Shown: positions 11,736-22,813 of the stretch, one piece after another
How positions within the stretch are numbered: the stretch's first letter is position 1
How the letters are laid out: every line of letters begins with the position of its first letter
NCBI GenBank assembly: GCA_015698045.1
Contig: BLAL01000201.1
Span: 1 to 64,000, forward strand
DNA from: Rhizophagus clarus
Lineage: Eukaryota > Glomeromycota > Glomeromycetes > Glomerales > Glomeraceae
Length of the DNA: 64,000 nt
Direction: 5' to 3'
Notes under the pieces: generated by a model
What the model was told of the DNA's origin: nothing
The model's input: only the letters and a program-made list of their open reading frames with translations
The model's database searches: none
Program-made: the position numbers and the translations under genes

Positions 11736-12585
11736 CTATTCCTCAATTCTTCCAAAAAATTTGATTAAATCGGCCGGCTTTAAAAAATTCTTTTTAAATG
11801 GAATAGATACCTTTTCACCTTTTCGTAAATGGCAATCTTTTGACTCGTGCGGACTGACCCAACACCTGCAGCATCTTCCCCGGTAATTTTGCTGAATATT
11901 CGGGCAGGTATTAAAACCATGCCCGTAATATTCACATAAGTAACACGGATCTTTATATGAGCCGATAGGCGCAATCCAATTTGTCCTGCTAGATAAAGCG
12001 ACCCCCTCCGACGTGCATATAAAATTTAAATTTGAACCGGGAGCCGGGTTCGAAGAAATTGGCGGGTTCGAGGAAATTGGGGAGATCGAGGAAATTGGTG
12101 AGATCGACGAAATTAAAGTCGTTAAGGGAGTTATTGATGATGAGGTTACTGAAGAGTCTAAGGGTAGCGAAGAGCTTAAAGATGAAATTGAATCCGACAA
12201 GGATCCGTATGTTGAGACCGGAGGAGAAGGAGAGGCAATAGCAGAGACATTAAGAGGAGAAGTAGAGACAATAGGAGGAGAGATAGTAGATGAAGCAGAA
12301 GTAAGTCGTTCTTATATTGTTAGTCAGTATCAAAACATACAGTATCAGTAACCTGATAGAGCCATATACAGCATCAATGCACCCAAAAAAACATAGTGTT
12401 AACTTACCTTGGAGTATTGTAATTAACATTTGAATTGTACTAGAATTATTCTTTATTGTTATAGAATGATTAACAGATATACTTAATATATCTTTAATCG
12501 CGTTCGGGTTATCAATTATATAAAAATCATCGCTAACTTCATTATTATTGTCGATAATAGTAGTGTTATCAATGTTATCGGGCAT
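11736..12585 (-). CDS. double CCHC zinc-knuckle protein (250 aa)
   Basis: Exon 1 is 12408-12585 and exon 2 is 11736-12310; the 97-nt intron has donor GTAAGTT and acceptor AATATAAG. Together they give 251 codons. The N-terminus is acidic and N/D-rich (MPDNIDNTTIIDNNN), followed by a long S/T/P/I-rich stretch with PISS repeats to about residue 150. Two zinc knuckles follow: C182-x2-C185-x4-H190-x4-C195 and C206-x2-C209-x4-H214-x4-C219. The tail is basic (KGEKVSIPFKKNF) and ends GRIEE. CCHC knuckles bind single-stranded RNA or DNA and occur in retroelement Gag and in cellular RNA-binding proteins. No protease, reverse transcriptase or LTR lies nearby, so a cellular or domesticated protein is as likely as a Gag relic. 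Confidence 0.75.
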
Positions 12586-12629
12586 ATTAAAATTAAGACA
12601 CGTTATTTTAAAAAGGAAGAGTATGAACT

Positions 12630-12722
12630 TTTTTTTTGATAAAACTTAAAGGTAGGAGGAGAAAATTCTTTTTTTTTTTTTTGATAAAACGAAGTTCTTT
12701 CGGGTAGGAGGAGAAAATTTTT
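12630..12722. repeat. duplicated 5' flank motif of the zinc-knuckle gene
   Basis: Two copies, about 45-50 bp apart, of a T run plus GATAAAAC followed by GTAGGAGGAGAAAATT. They sit 45-140 bp upstream of the minus-strand ATG at 12585, where promoter elements could lie. Regulatory function is inference. Confidence 0.45.
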
Positions 12723-12877
12723 TTTTTTTAATCATATTTATTTAAAAAAAAAGGACGTGGGAATAAGATTTTTTCTAAAATTTTTATTTCTTTTTTTTTT
12801 TAAAAAAAAAAATAGGAACGTGAAAATAAGTTATTAAGGGAAATCGTTATTTTTCTTGAAAAATTAGGGGTATTTAT

Positions 12878-13003
12878 ATACAACTAGCGAAGTGTTGGGC
12901 CTATCCTAAATGGGAAACATCATTCGAAAATCTCAGTACGGAATTGCTGGGCTTATTCTAAACAAGGCTTATCCTAGCACTGAGATGTTCCTGTTTAGTT
13001 GTC
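12878..13003. repeat. short repeat cluster with ACAACTA / TAGTTGT ends
   Basis: Three variants of GGCYTATYCTA occur at about 12898, 12951 and 12966, and ATCTCAGTRC occurs in opposite orientations (CTCAGTAC near 12932, GCACTGAGAT near 12977). The stretch is bracketed by ACAACTA and TAGTTGT. It could be a small MITE remnant, but no target duplication is evident. Confidence 0.3.
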
Positions 13004-14270
13004 TAATTACGGATACCTTTTTATTTGAAAAGTTGTCGTCAATATTTGTTTAGTCACACACCATCAATTAAATTAATATACATTAGTAATCTGCGCCGGA
13101 AAGACAACTAAAAAATAAATTCTTTTATATCAATATACATTATACATGACTTGCCGACCAATTATTCTATTAAACACCCGGGAAAGCGCCAGTGGGAAAT
13201 TTGCACAACCACAAACTATAGCTTTACACAAAGCGATGATTGATGGTGAAATAAATATAGCCATATAATAAGTAAATCAATGGCACAATAAAACACAGCC
13301 TTAGATAGAAATAAAAAAGCATAATAATTAGAAAAAAAACAGAAAAAAAGATCTCTTTTTTGTAAGTACCAGCCAGTTTAATTAGTACAGTATAACCTGT
13401 TCTTCACGCCAAGTACAAACAATTTATCCAAATGAGATTAAATGATAATCTCAGTGCAAAACTGTGATTTTTATTGGTCTACAGAATTTGGTAAAATATG
13501 CAATATGCACATGTGTAATTAGCTAATTAGGAATTTAAAGCAATGCTACGATCATTTGACCAGAAGTTTTATACAGTATATGCGCATAAGACCAGTTCAA
13601 GAATACCAAGTCATCGAAGGAAAGGGAAATGGATGCTTTCTTGGATAAGGCGCATAAGAAAAAGCATCAGTGATGAAATGAGAGAAGAGAAGCTTCAGCA
13701 TGAATCATCTACTCAGATATTTCTAACTCGCAGAACCGTTGCCTCTTTCTTTTTAAGATGTTCCTTTTCCATACATGATTCCCATTCTTTGATTTCTACT
13801 TTGCTTCTTCCCCGGAGATCGGTTGAGACAGAACTGAAATAATCAATGTAGAGCGAGTTTGATAAAAATCAATTGTAGAACAAGGGCTAATACGTGAATT
13901 GTCTTCATCCATACCGCCTGAAGATACCGAAACTATCTTGTTTCTAACTTTGGCTTAGTTCAAATCACTCGCTATCCTAGGAATCATTCCTTTCAGTTTA
14001 GTGCTTTAAATAATCTCTTTTTCCTAAAGAATTTATTTTTCGTTCTCATTACTAACGTATTTTGTATTCGTGTTTATATTAAAGTAAGTTGCTCTCTGTT
14101 TATAGGAGAGGTTAATTATTAATTATACGACTTAAGATGTTTGAGAAGGTTCAAGGAAAAGATAACTCGTAGTGTTATGATATCAATGCAAACAACTTTT
14201 TTTGCAGAAAAAGTTTTTTTTGGTAATAGGTATAACCACGATATAGAATTTTTAAAAAAAAGAAAAAAAT
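13004..14270. other. intergenic stretch without a supported gene
   Basis: Contains a 99-codon frame at 13543-13842 with no recognised domain and no splice partners. The opposite strand also shows coding-like fragments there (a K/E-rich stretch reading MEKEHLKKKE). The region is probably decayed coding DNA of unclear strand. Confidence 0.4.
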
Positions 14271-14274
14271 TGAA

Positions 14275-14640
14275 AAAAAGATTAATTTTTACTCGATAAT
14301 CACAATGTCCGTCATTATATTAATCAAATTTTTTTCCTTAGAAAATCTATTGAGATCAATGGTAAAAAAGAAACTTATTTTCGAAATTAATCGTAACAAT
14401 GTGAGAAAAATATTAATTTTACTTGGCCATGATTTAATCACAATATCCATCATTATATTAATCATATTTTTTTTCCTTAAAAAAATCTGTATCATATGAT
14501 GTAATAAGATCAATGGCAAAAAGAATTTTTTTTCTTTTCGTAATTAACCATATTAATCATAGATATAATTACGATGCAAGAAAAAGATTAATTTTTTTCG
14601 ATCATGATGTGGTAAGATCAACGCAAAAAAAAGGGGATAA
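14275..14640. repeat. degenerate tandem repeats upstream of the Q/P-rich gene
   Basis: Three diverged copies begin near 14275, 14405 and 14575, with shared words AAAAGATTAATTTTT, ATCATTATATTAATCA and AAGATCAAYG. They end about 60 bp before the ATG at 14704. The same words reappear at 17817-17870 ahead of the truncated copy of this gene, so the repeat belongs to the duplicated promoter region. Confidence 0.6.
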
Positions 14641-14703
14641 AAAAAATTTTTTTTTTTTTTTTATTCAATTATTTCTTTTTTTTTATATTGAGATATCATT
14701 AAA

Positions 14704-16537
14704 ATGTCTTCTCAAGATCTTGATAAAGAACAAGGAATTCGTAAAAAAGGTTCTCTTATTAAACATTGGCAGCCATCGCAACCGCAATATCAACAACCTC
14801 AGTCTCAATGGCCGCAACAACCTCAACAGCTGCAACAACCCCAATCTCAACAACCGCAACAACCTCAATCTCATCAACCGCAACAACCTCAATCTCAACA
14901 ACCGCAACAATCTCAACCCCAAACTCTACTTCAGTGGCCGCGACAACCTCAACAATTTCAATTTCAATGGCCGCAACCACCTCAATCTCAATGGCCTCAA
15001 CAACCTCAACAATCTCAACCTCATCAATTTCAATGGTCGCAACCACCTCAATCTCAATGGCCTCAACAACCTCAACAATCTCAATTTCAATGGCCGCAAC
15101 CACCTCAATCTCAATGGCCTCAACAACCTCAACAATCTCAACCTCAATGGCCGCAACCACCTCTACCTCAATGGCCTCAACAACCTCAACAACCTCAACA
15201 AAATCAGCAACGTCAATGGCCACATCATGAATACCAATGGTCGCAATCACCTTCTCAACAACCTCAACAATACTTACCTCAATTACCACCTCAACCTCCT
15301 CAACAAATTGATGATGAAGAAAAAATAGGTGACCTATAATTGAAATTCATTATTCTTTCTTTTTGTGATATGAATAGTTCACTTACCTTGATATTTAATA
15401 ATTGTAGACAAAATGCTAAAAGAGGAGTTCTTGAGAATTGAGGAAATAATAAATATATCTCCGGATCCCTATAAAACTAAGAAGAAAATAGCGGATGAAT
15501 TCGGCCTAATTTTACCCGATTATATCAATTTTATGACCGAGAAATACAGGAAAAGTCAAAGTCCCATATCAACAATAACATCACTGGAATCCTCTCCGGC
15601 GACGTCACCACATTCCCCGCTGCGTTTTCCGCCTTTGAAGAGCCGCACTCCAATGTAAATATATATAGTAAATCTGTAATATTTATAATTCATATGTTCT
15701 GAGCCCATTTATTTTTATTATAGGGATAATTTTGAACGACAACTCATAAATAACAATTTGGAGTTGCCGTCTCAATATTTTACTAGAGAACGTCACTACC
15801 CCAGAAGTCCTTCCCCAAGACCCAACGCGAATGTTCCAGATAAATATACGGAACCTAAAACCAGTCGCGAATATAGTCAAAAACAGATGAGTGAAATATT
15901 AGAAAATAATTATAGTTCTCTCCCAAAATGGATCTTAGATATCATTTACGTTGAATTAAGAGCACTATTCCTTCGTACTCGACACCTTGATCATTCTTCT
16001 AGAAATTCAATGATAGAAGATATAATTAGTAAATTATTTCCGCATTTTTCTAAGAAGAAAGAAAACAAACAAAAAATTAGTTTTATGGGCAAACGTTTTC
16101 GAAAAGTTTTTGATGGATGGAGGAGCGAATTATGGTCGAATATAGGTTTCGCATATCAGAATAGTTGCACTAACGATAATATTTCCCAGTTAAAATCTAA
16201 AGTTTCAGTTTCAACTATATTTCGTCAGTGGTTGACATGTGTTTCAAATGAACTATCAGAAGAAATGGAAAGAGCGCTCCAAAATGTTATTATTTACGGG
16301 ATTAGATGTTTAAGTGAGGAGGTGGATGATGACAAGACAGCTCGTCGCAACTTTTTTATGGCAAATACAGATTTATACACAATAAATTTGGACTTTGCTT
16401 GTACTAATAAAATAGATGTTACAAGATCAATGGAGCTGTCTCATTATTACATAAGTGCTGCAAGGTCATTTCCCGAAGATGATGACGAAAAGAATGATAA
16501 TGATGAAAGAGAGCAAAGAAAGCATAAAAAAAAGTAA
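14704..16537 (+). CDS. three-exon Q/P-rich protein with LFLRTR block (561 aa)
   Basis: Exons 14704-15328, 15408-15654 and 15724-16537; introns are 79 and 69 nt, and the total is 562 codons. Residues 1-30 (MSSQDLDKEQGIRKKGSLIK) are followed by about 170 residues of PQ-rich tandem repeats built on QWPQQPQQSQ and QWPQPPQS, a prion-like low-complexity domain. Exon 2 encodes a predicted helical segment (KMLKEEFLRIEEIINI) and an S/P-rich linker. Exon 3 is a mostly helical globular region with LRALFLRTR (LFLRTR at 372-377), FRKVFDGWRSEL and FRQWLTCVSNELSEEMERAL, and ends in an acidic/basic tail (DDDEKNDNDEREQRKHKKK). The LFLRTR block matches the protein of 9027-10612. No known family was recognised. 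The tandem PQ repeat may vary in length between strains. Confidence 0.8.
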
Positions 16538-16620
16538 CTAAGAAGATTGAAAATTAAGGAGGCTAGTGAGAAGCGTTATTACAAATTTTATATAATATAT
16601 TTTTATTATGTATCATTTTA

Positions 16621-16791
16621 CATTTTTATCACGTCCTTTATTTTTATATTTCTCCAAATGGAGAGGACATTGTAGCTGGAGCTGGTGGTGACGATAATAC
16701 TTTAAGGTTCTGGAAGATTTTTAATACTCTAAGAACAAAAGGGATAGAAAATAAATATTCGTGGAAACTTGATGGTCTTATAATGTTATAG
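16621..16791 (+). pseudogene. C-terminal WD40 fragment of a Cdc20/Cdh1 (Fizzy-type) APC activator
   Basis: The frame reads VLYFYISPNGEDIVAGAGG, then DDNTLRFWKIF, closely following the last WD repeat of Cdc20/Cdh1 proteins (VLYLAxSPxG..IVTGAGDETLRFWxVF), and stops at TAG 16789-16791. Upstream DNA belongs to the 3' end of the Q/P-rich gene, and no earlier WD repeats are present. An inserted D-N in the DETLRFW motif and the missing propeller show a stray 3' fragment rather than a gene. Confidence 0.7.
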
Positions 16792-17789
16792 CGCTTTGAT
16801 TTTTTTATTCGATCAATAGTTTATAGTAAATATTTAGCATAGAAGAGCTATAATTTAGTAATTATACTTAACATTTACATTATTAATACTTTTATTATTA
16901 ACACTTTTAATCATAAATAAAGTTCATATCAATAATTTTGCTTAATATATATATAATTTATTCTTTGCTGAAATGTATTGAATTGTGTCCGAATAGTAAA
17001 CATATCATGCAAATAATCGTCTACCGATCGTGGATCAATTTACCGATAAATCGTCACGAATTATTATTAAAGTCGTTCCGATTTTAAAAATTTATTAACC
17101 ATGTCAATAAAATTTAGTAAATGTATTGAATAGAATAATGTCTCTAATACATTTCAAATACTGTATATTAAAATATACATTCGTAAATAAAATGAGACTA
17201 CTTTTACTGGACAAGGCAATTTTTTCAAGATATCGTATGATACTTTTATGATATCATAAATGTACTTAAAATTCGAATTTTAATATGGTTGTAAAGACAT
17301 TTTACATAATAAAAAATCATTTTGAAAACCACATTAGAACCCATTTCCGATGCTTACCAGAACATCATAAAATATGTCATCCTGACAATGTATTTAAAAC
17401 CATTTTATGATAATTTTCACAATTTTGTAAAGATTGACAGAACATGATTAATATATTTTAAAATGCCAATAAATTATTTTATTATACGGCTAAATAATAA
17501 TACATAAACTACTAGTATAATTTACAAAATAGAAAAATTCTAAAGAAACGAACTGTTAGTAATAGTACATTAAAAAAAAAAAGATTTAAAAAAAAAAATG
17601 TTATAAAATACCCACCGAAATCTACACCCCTGATCTCCAGTTGAAATCCCATGCTTTGAACCTGTCTAAAAAAAAGAACAAGTGTTAGTACATTTCGTTA
17701 AAGTAGTAATTAAAAAAACTCTTCTCTTACCAAATTCTCAATATCTAAAATCATATGGAAAATACATCAAAGTATATCAAAAAAAATAT
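16792..17789. other. AT-rich spacer
   Basis: No open frame or bordered repeat was recognised. Several ATGATATCAT-type words occur near 17240-17260. Confidence 0.45.
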
Positions 17790-18132
17790 ATTTTTTCTTT
17801 CGAAATTGACCACCATATTAATCATACTCGATCATGATGTGGTAAGATCAATGCAAAAATAAGGAATGAAAGAATTGATTTATAATAATAAAAAAAAATG
17901 AGAAGAAAAAAAAATTTTTGACTCACATTTTAACCTGTAGAATCATCATCAAACAAGTTTTAAAAATGTCTTCTCAATATCGTAATAAACCTATACAAGA
18001 ACAAGAAATTCGTAAAAAGAATTCTCTTATTAAAATTTGGAAGCCTTTACAACCGCAATCTCAACAACCTCTGTGGCGGCGACATACGGAAGTAGTCAAA
18101 GTCCATAGTATATTTTTATGTAATCTTGCTTA
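17790..18132 (+). pseudogene. truncated duplicate of the 5' end of the Q/P-rich gene
   Basis: The upstream words CATATTAATCAT and CGATCATGATGTGGTAAGATC match the promoter region of 14704-16537. The frame from ATG 17966 reads MSSQYRNKPIQEQEIRKKN, SLIKIWKPLQPQSQQP, matching that gene's start (MSSQDLDKEQGIRKKGSLIK) with a four-residue insertion. The PQ repeat is lost after two units and the frame ends at 18131-18133. It is a promoter-plus-5' fragment and could still be transcribed. Confidence 0.75.
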
Positions 18133-18266
18133 ATCGTATAAAAATATCAGAATTTTATTTTAATAATATGGCAGCACGTTATACATATAAAAGTTGTAAA
18201 AAAAAAAAAAAAGTTTAATATTTGCGGTATTGCAGATGAGTTGCGATACCACAAATGAGTTGCGGC

Positions 18267-18620
18267 AATGAAGTGACGATATCAAATCAATATCGTAAAT
18301 ACATCTTTTTTTATCCCTGAAATTACCAATATCGTAACGATATCAAGACTATACCGATCAGATATTTTTTTAAATAAATGTTGTCACGATATCTCGGCGA
18401 TAAATTGTGGGATGAAGTGACGATATCAAATCAATATCGCAAATATATCATCCTTTTTTTTTGAAATTACCAACATCGTAATGATATCAAGGCTGTGCCG
18501 ATTTGATATTCTTTTGAATAGATATCGTCACGATATTTTCGCGATAAATTATGGTGATGAAGTAACGATATCAAATCAACATTATAACAATATCATCACA
18601 GAAATTGATACCATTATGAC
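18267..18620. repeat. about 144-bp tandem repeat, roughly 2.4 copies
   Basis: Units start with RATGAAGTRACGATATCAAATCAA at 18267, 18411 and 18556. Each unit has GATATCGT and ACGATATC words in both orientations, so single strands could fold. The array runs into the 3' end of the minus-strand pogo-like fragment and may be part of that element. Confidence 0.75.
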
Positions 18621-18920
18621 ATGAAATTTATATCGTACCTGTATCAATTCGACATCGCTCATATTTTCAAGGTTTCTGTAAAGTTCTTTTACCCAAGTAA
18701 GCAAAGCAGTTTCTAAAGCAGGGTATTTTGGTTTTGCTCCCATATTTAAACGTTTAACATCTGGTTGTACTTTGAGTAACTGAGGTTTTTTAGATATCCA
18801 GTTGCGAAATTGGTTTGTTTGAATGTTAAACTTTACTGCTATCTTATTTTTGCTATGATTATTTTCATGATACATAATAATTGCAATTTTTTCACGTATG
18901 TTCTAGTGTCTCCTTTTTTT
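18582..18920 (-). pseudogene. pogo/Tigger-type transposase N-terminal fragment
   Basis: The minus-strand frame reads IREKIAIIMYHENNHSKNKI, AVKFNIQTNQFRNWI, then MGAKPKYPALETALLTWVKE. This is the helix-turn-helix plus CENP-B-like DNA-binding start of pogo/Tc5-type transposases, where a WVKE motif precedes the second helical bundle. The expected DDE domain is absent and a stop lies just upstream in the same frame near 18905. Confidence 0.65.
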
Positions 18921-19479
18921 TTTTATAATTATTGAGCGGTTACTTCTTTTATTTGCTTGAGGATGACACATTTTATAAATGAAATAAAAATTTGTGAAAA
19001 TACTATAAGAACATGATGCGATCAAATTTTATGACCATTTTTCAAATTCCTGCAGGTCATCTGATAAAAAAGATTAAGGATAATTACACAGTGTGATAAA
19101 TCTGATTTTAATGATTATTGCAATAAATTAAATTAAATTTTTTATTATTAAATTAAATTTTTTAAAAAACTGTTAAAAAACTAATTACATTTTAAAATTA
19201 TATTAACATATGATTAGTACTCCTTTTCAATATATCCCCCTGTTATAATACCCTTCCCCCTCACATAACACCCCCTCAAATACTATACAATCTAAGCAAA
19301 GTTTTTTGAATAACACCGAAGGTATTATATACAGCGCTATACAGTATGTGGAGTAATAGATAAATCTTTATAACAAGTTGTTGAATATAATGTTCTTTAG
19401 GATGTATCAGATTGCACAAACGCCATTATAAAAAAACATTATCTATTTCTGATATATATTTTAAATTGTAAGGTTTTGC

Positions 19480-20858
19480 ATATTGTGAAAATGCTCAAAT
19501 TTGTCTAACTAACTTGCTACAAAAATTTTTACCTCATCCATATTTTTTAGCAATTTCATTGCATTGAGACAAATATCACAAAAATTGTTAAATGTAGCCT
19601 TTTACCTAAAATAAATAAATAAATTTAAATTAATACTTATAATACACAAAAAAATAAAAGAATTTTTTTATACTTTACCTTGATAGTGTGGATGAAGCAT
19701 ATAATTTAGAACATAAAGATCAAAATCAAATTATTTCCATTTTTATTAAATAATTTAATACAAGTAGATTTAAAATTTTAATCTGAGATTGGTAGAAGAA
19801 AATTAATTCTTTGTGATAATTTGATTAATTCAACAAAACAATCAGCAAGTATAATTGATTTGAACTTAAGTGCTTTTATTGCTGATTTAACTGGACTTAA
19901 TAAAATATTAATGACATTAACATCATTAAAGAATGATCTGGTTCGTAATAAACTTTTAATTTTATTATTGAATATTTCTGAACATTCGTTAAGCAGTTAA
20001 TAAGATAAATAAAATAAAATAAATTTTAAATTTTTATTTCAATTATTAAATAAATTAATAAATTTACATTTTTTAATTGATTCTTAAGACATAAAATAGA
20101 ACTTATACAATCACAAACTGTTGACCATCTCGTCTTGACATAGGATTTGAGATTTTCACCTTTAACTGAATCATTAATTATATTCAATTTAAGCTTTTCA
20201 CTGGCTTAATGTGACTGACATTTTAAAAAATTTTACTAATTTCATACATTTTAAAATAACCTCTTTAGTAAATAGAGTTTTACAAATATCAGTTATAATT
20301 AAATTAATGTGATGCATTATGCATCTTATAGGAATGATGTGTTTATGTATATTAGCAATAATTTGCTTAGTAGATGCACAAGCAGTAGCATGATCAGAAA
20401 CAACAGCAGAAAATTTTTCAGGTCCAACATCTGTAATTACTTCATTAATTTTCTCAGCTAAAAATGTTGCTGTATAGGATTCTAATGATAAATTTTTTAA
20501 ACTGTGTACAATCTCTTTTCGTTCACATGTAATTAGTATAAAAACATATAATGATTGATCTTGTAAACTAGTCTAACTATTGAATCCTTGAAAAAAATCA
20601 CAAATATTATTAAATAATTAAAAAAATTTAAAGTACAATTTATTTTTTTTACCTAACGTTAAATCTGTTTCTTTATCTAATGTAAGTTGCTGATTAACAG
20701 TCATTTCAGTAAGTTCATTTTTCATAAACGTACTAGATAAAGTATTTGGATAGACTTTTAACCATATCAATAAAGAAAAGATGTGAAACTAAATAAAATG
20801 CCACATCACAACAAATAAAGAATTTTGCAATAACTCTATTGCATAATATTTGTTTGGC
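19480..20858 (-). pseudogene. hAT transposase relic, central and C-terminal part
   Basis: Read on the minus strand from 20858: FFICCDVAFYL, FFIDMVKSL, then MKNELTEMTVNQQLTLDKET, KFSAVVSDHATACAS (position of the second catalytic Asp of hAT enzymes), IPIRCIMHHINLI, and VKTRWSTVCDCISSIL near 20140-20100. Further left KALKFKSIILADCFVELIKL is readable at about 19880. Order and motifs match the DUF659/RNase-H-like hAT transposases. Numerous stops and frameshifts make it inactive. The N-terminal part resumes beyond the inserted element at 22822. Confidence 0.75.
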
Positions 20859-22813
20859 TAGGGTTCCACACGGATCAGATCGGATCAGATTTTATCGGAT
20901 TTAAATCTGATCCGACGGATCCGGATCTATCAATTTCAAATCTAGATCTGAGATTCGGATATATATTTGAAATCCAAATCCAATCCGCGGACCCAAATTT
21001 AAAATCTGGATCTGATTTGAGTTTGATCCAAATCCAATCCAAATCTGATCTGAATCCGACCAAATTGGATTTAAAATAAACGATTTTAACGTTTTTTTTA
21101 AAAATCGTTTTAATAAAAAAAACAATAATTACCATTTTTTTAAAATCGTTTATTAAAAAAAAATGATTTTACGTTTTTTTTTAAAAAATCGTTCTAATGA
21201 AAGAAACAACGATTTTACATTTTTTTTTAAAATCGTTTTAATGAAAAAATGATTTTTAACATTTTTTTTAAATCATTTTAAATAATGAAAAAAAAAACGA
21301 TTTTTAAAGTTTTTTTTTAAAAAAATCGTTTGATCAAAAAACGATTTTAATGTTTTTTTTTAAAATCGTTTTAATGAAAAAAAAACGATTTTACATTTTT
21401 TTTTGAAATCGTTTTAATGGAAAGAAAAAAAATGATTTTTACCGTTTTTTTTTAAAAATCATTTATATGGAAAGAGAAAAAACGATTTTTACCTTTTTTT
21501 TAAAAAAATTGTTTAAAAAAATTGTTTAATCAATCAAGAAACAATTTTTAACTTTTTTTTTAAAATTGTTTTGATGAAAAACGATTTTACGTTTTTTTTT
21601 TTAAATCATTTTAATTAATGAAAAAAAACGATTTTTAATGTTTTTTTTAAAAATCATTTTAATGAAAAATGATTTTACGTTTTTTTTAAAATCGTTTTAA
21701 TGGAAAGAAAAAAAACGATTTTTAACAATTTTTTTTTAAAAAAATTGTTTAAAAAAATCGTTTAATCAATCAAAAAACAATTTTTAACTTTTTTTTTAAA
21801 ATCGTTTTGATGAAAAACGATTTTACATTTTTTTTTAAATCGTTTTATTAATGAAAAAAACGATTTTTAACGTTGTTTTTAAAAAAATCATTTTAATGAA
21901 AAACGATTTTACATTTTTTTTTAAACATCGTTTTAATGAAAAACGATTTTAACATTTTTTTTTAAACATCGTTTTAATGAAAAACGATTTTACATTTTTT
22001 TTTAAACATCGTTTTAATGAAAAACGATTTTAACATTTTTTTTTAAACATCGTTTTAATGAAAAAACGATTTTTAACTTTTTTTTTTAAATTGTTTTAAT
22101 AAAAAAGAATGATTTTACACTTTTTTAAAATCGTTTTAATAAAAAAACGAATTTTAATGTTTTTTAAAAATCGTTTAATAAAAAAAATAATTTTAACGTT
22201 TCTTTTAAAAATTGTTTTAATAAATAAAAAACGATTTTAACATTTCTTTTAAAAATTGTTTTAATAAATAAAAAACGATTTTAATGTTTCTTTTAAAAAT
22301 CATTTTAATAAATAAAAAACGATTTTAACGTTTCTTTTAAAAATCGTTTTAATAAATAAGAAACGATTTTAACGTTTCTTTTAAAAATCGTTTAATAAAA
22401 TAAAACGATTTAACATTTTTTTTAAATCATTTATTTAAAAAACAATTTAATATTTTTTCTATTAAAAAACGGGCTTATTCAAAAAAAATGCCAATTTTGG
22501 CATTTTTTTTCATAAAGTAATGCGAAATAACGCCGTTTCAGCGTATTTAATAGGTTGCGGTTCTGTTCTGGCATTTTCTTTTATTTTATAAATAAAAACG
22601 CCTTGAATGAACAGATCTTATGATCTGATCTGGATCTAGCAGATCTGATCCAGATTCAATTCGACGGATCCAGATTATACAATTTCAAATCCGAATCTGA
22701 ACTTCAGATTCAAATTTAGAATTCGAATCTGATCCACGGATTATAATATTATAATCTGATCTGGATCTGACCGGATCGGATCCGGATCAGATCGGATTTT
22801 TTGCGGAATCCTA
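20859..22813. mobile_element. element A: non-autonomous hAT-type element (1,955 bp)
   Basis: Left end TAGGGTTCCACA, right end the inverse of TAGGATTCCGCA, flanked by the 8-bp direct repeat TGTTTGGC (20851-20858 and 22814-22821). Eight-bp duplications and TAGNG ends are hallmarks of hAT transposons. Sub-terminal zones of about 200 bp are dense in GATC/GGATC words in both orientations. The middle is a hairpin array plus about 160 bp of unique sequence (22440-22600). No protein-coding capacity is seen. It sits inside the dead hAT gene: using one copy of the duplication the host frame reads through the junction. Confidence 0.85.
21066..22440. repeat. array of about 35 ACGATTTT/AAAATCGT hairpin units
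   Basis: Units of roughly 36-45 bp consist of ACGATTTT, a short spacer, a T run, AAAATCGT and TTAATGAAA. Each is a potential stem-loop. Differences between units are mainly T-run lengths and C/T changes in the CG of ACGATTTT. Four units at 21900-22060 alternate two near-identical variants. Confidence 0.85.

Noticed and set aside
13543..13842. 99-codon plus-strand frame
   Set aside because: No domain, no splice partners, and the opposite strand looks at least as protein-like; kept only as part of an intergenic note.
14759..15289. 176-codon minus-strand frame of V/E/I repeats
   Set aside because: Antisense of the PQ-repeat coding sequence; repeat DNA stays open in several frames.
20875..21135. 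86-codon frame with SDPD/IWI words
   Set aside because: Translation of GATC-rich sub-terminal repeats of element A.
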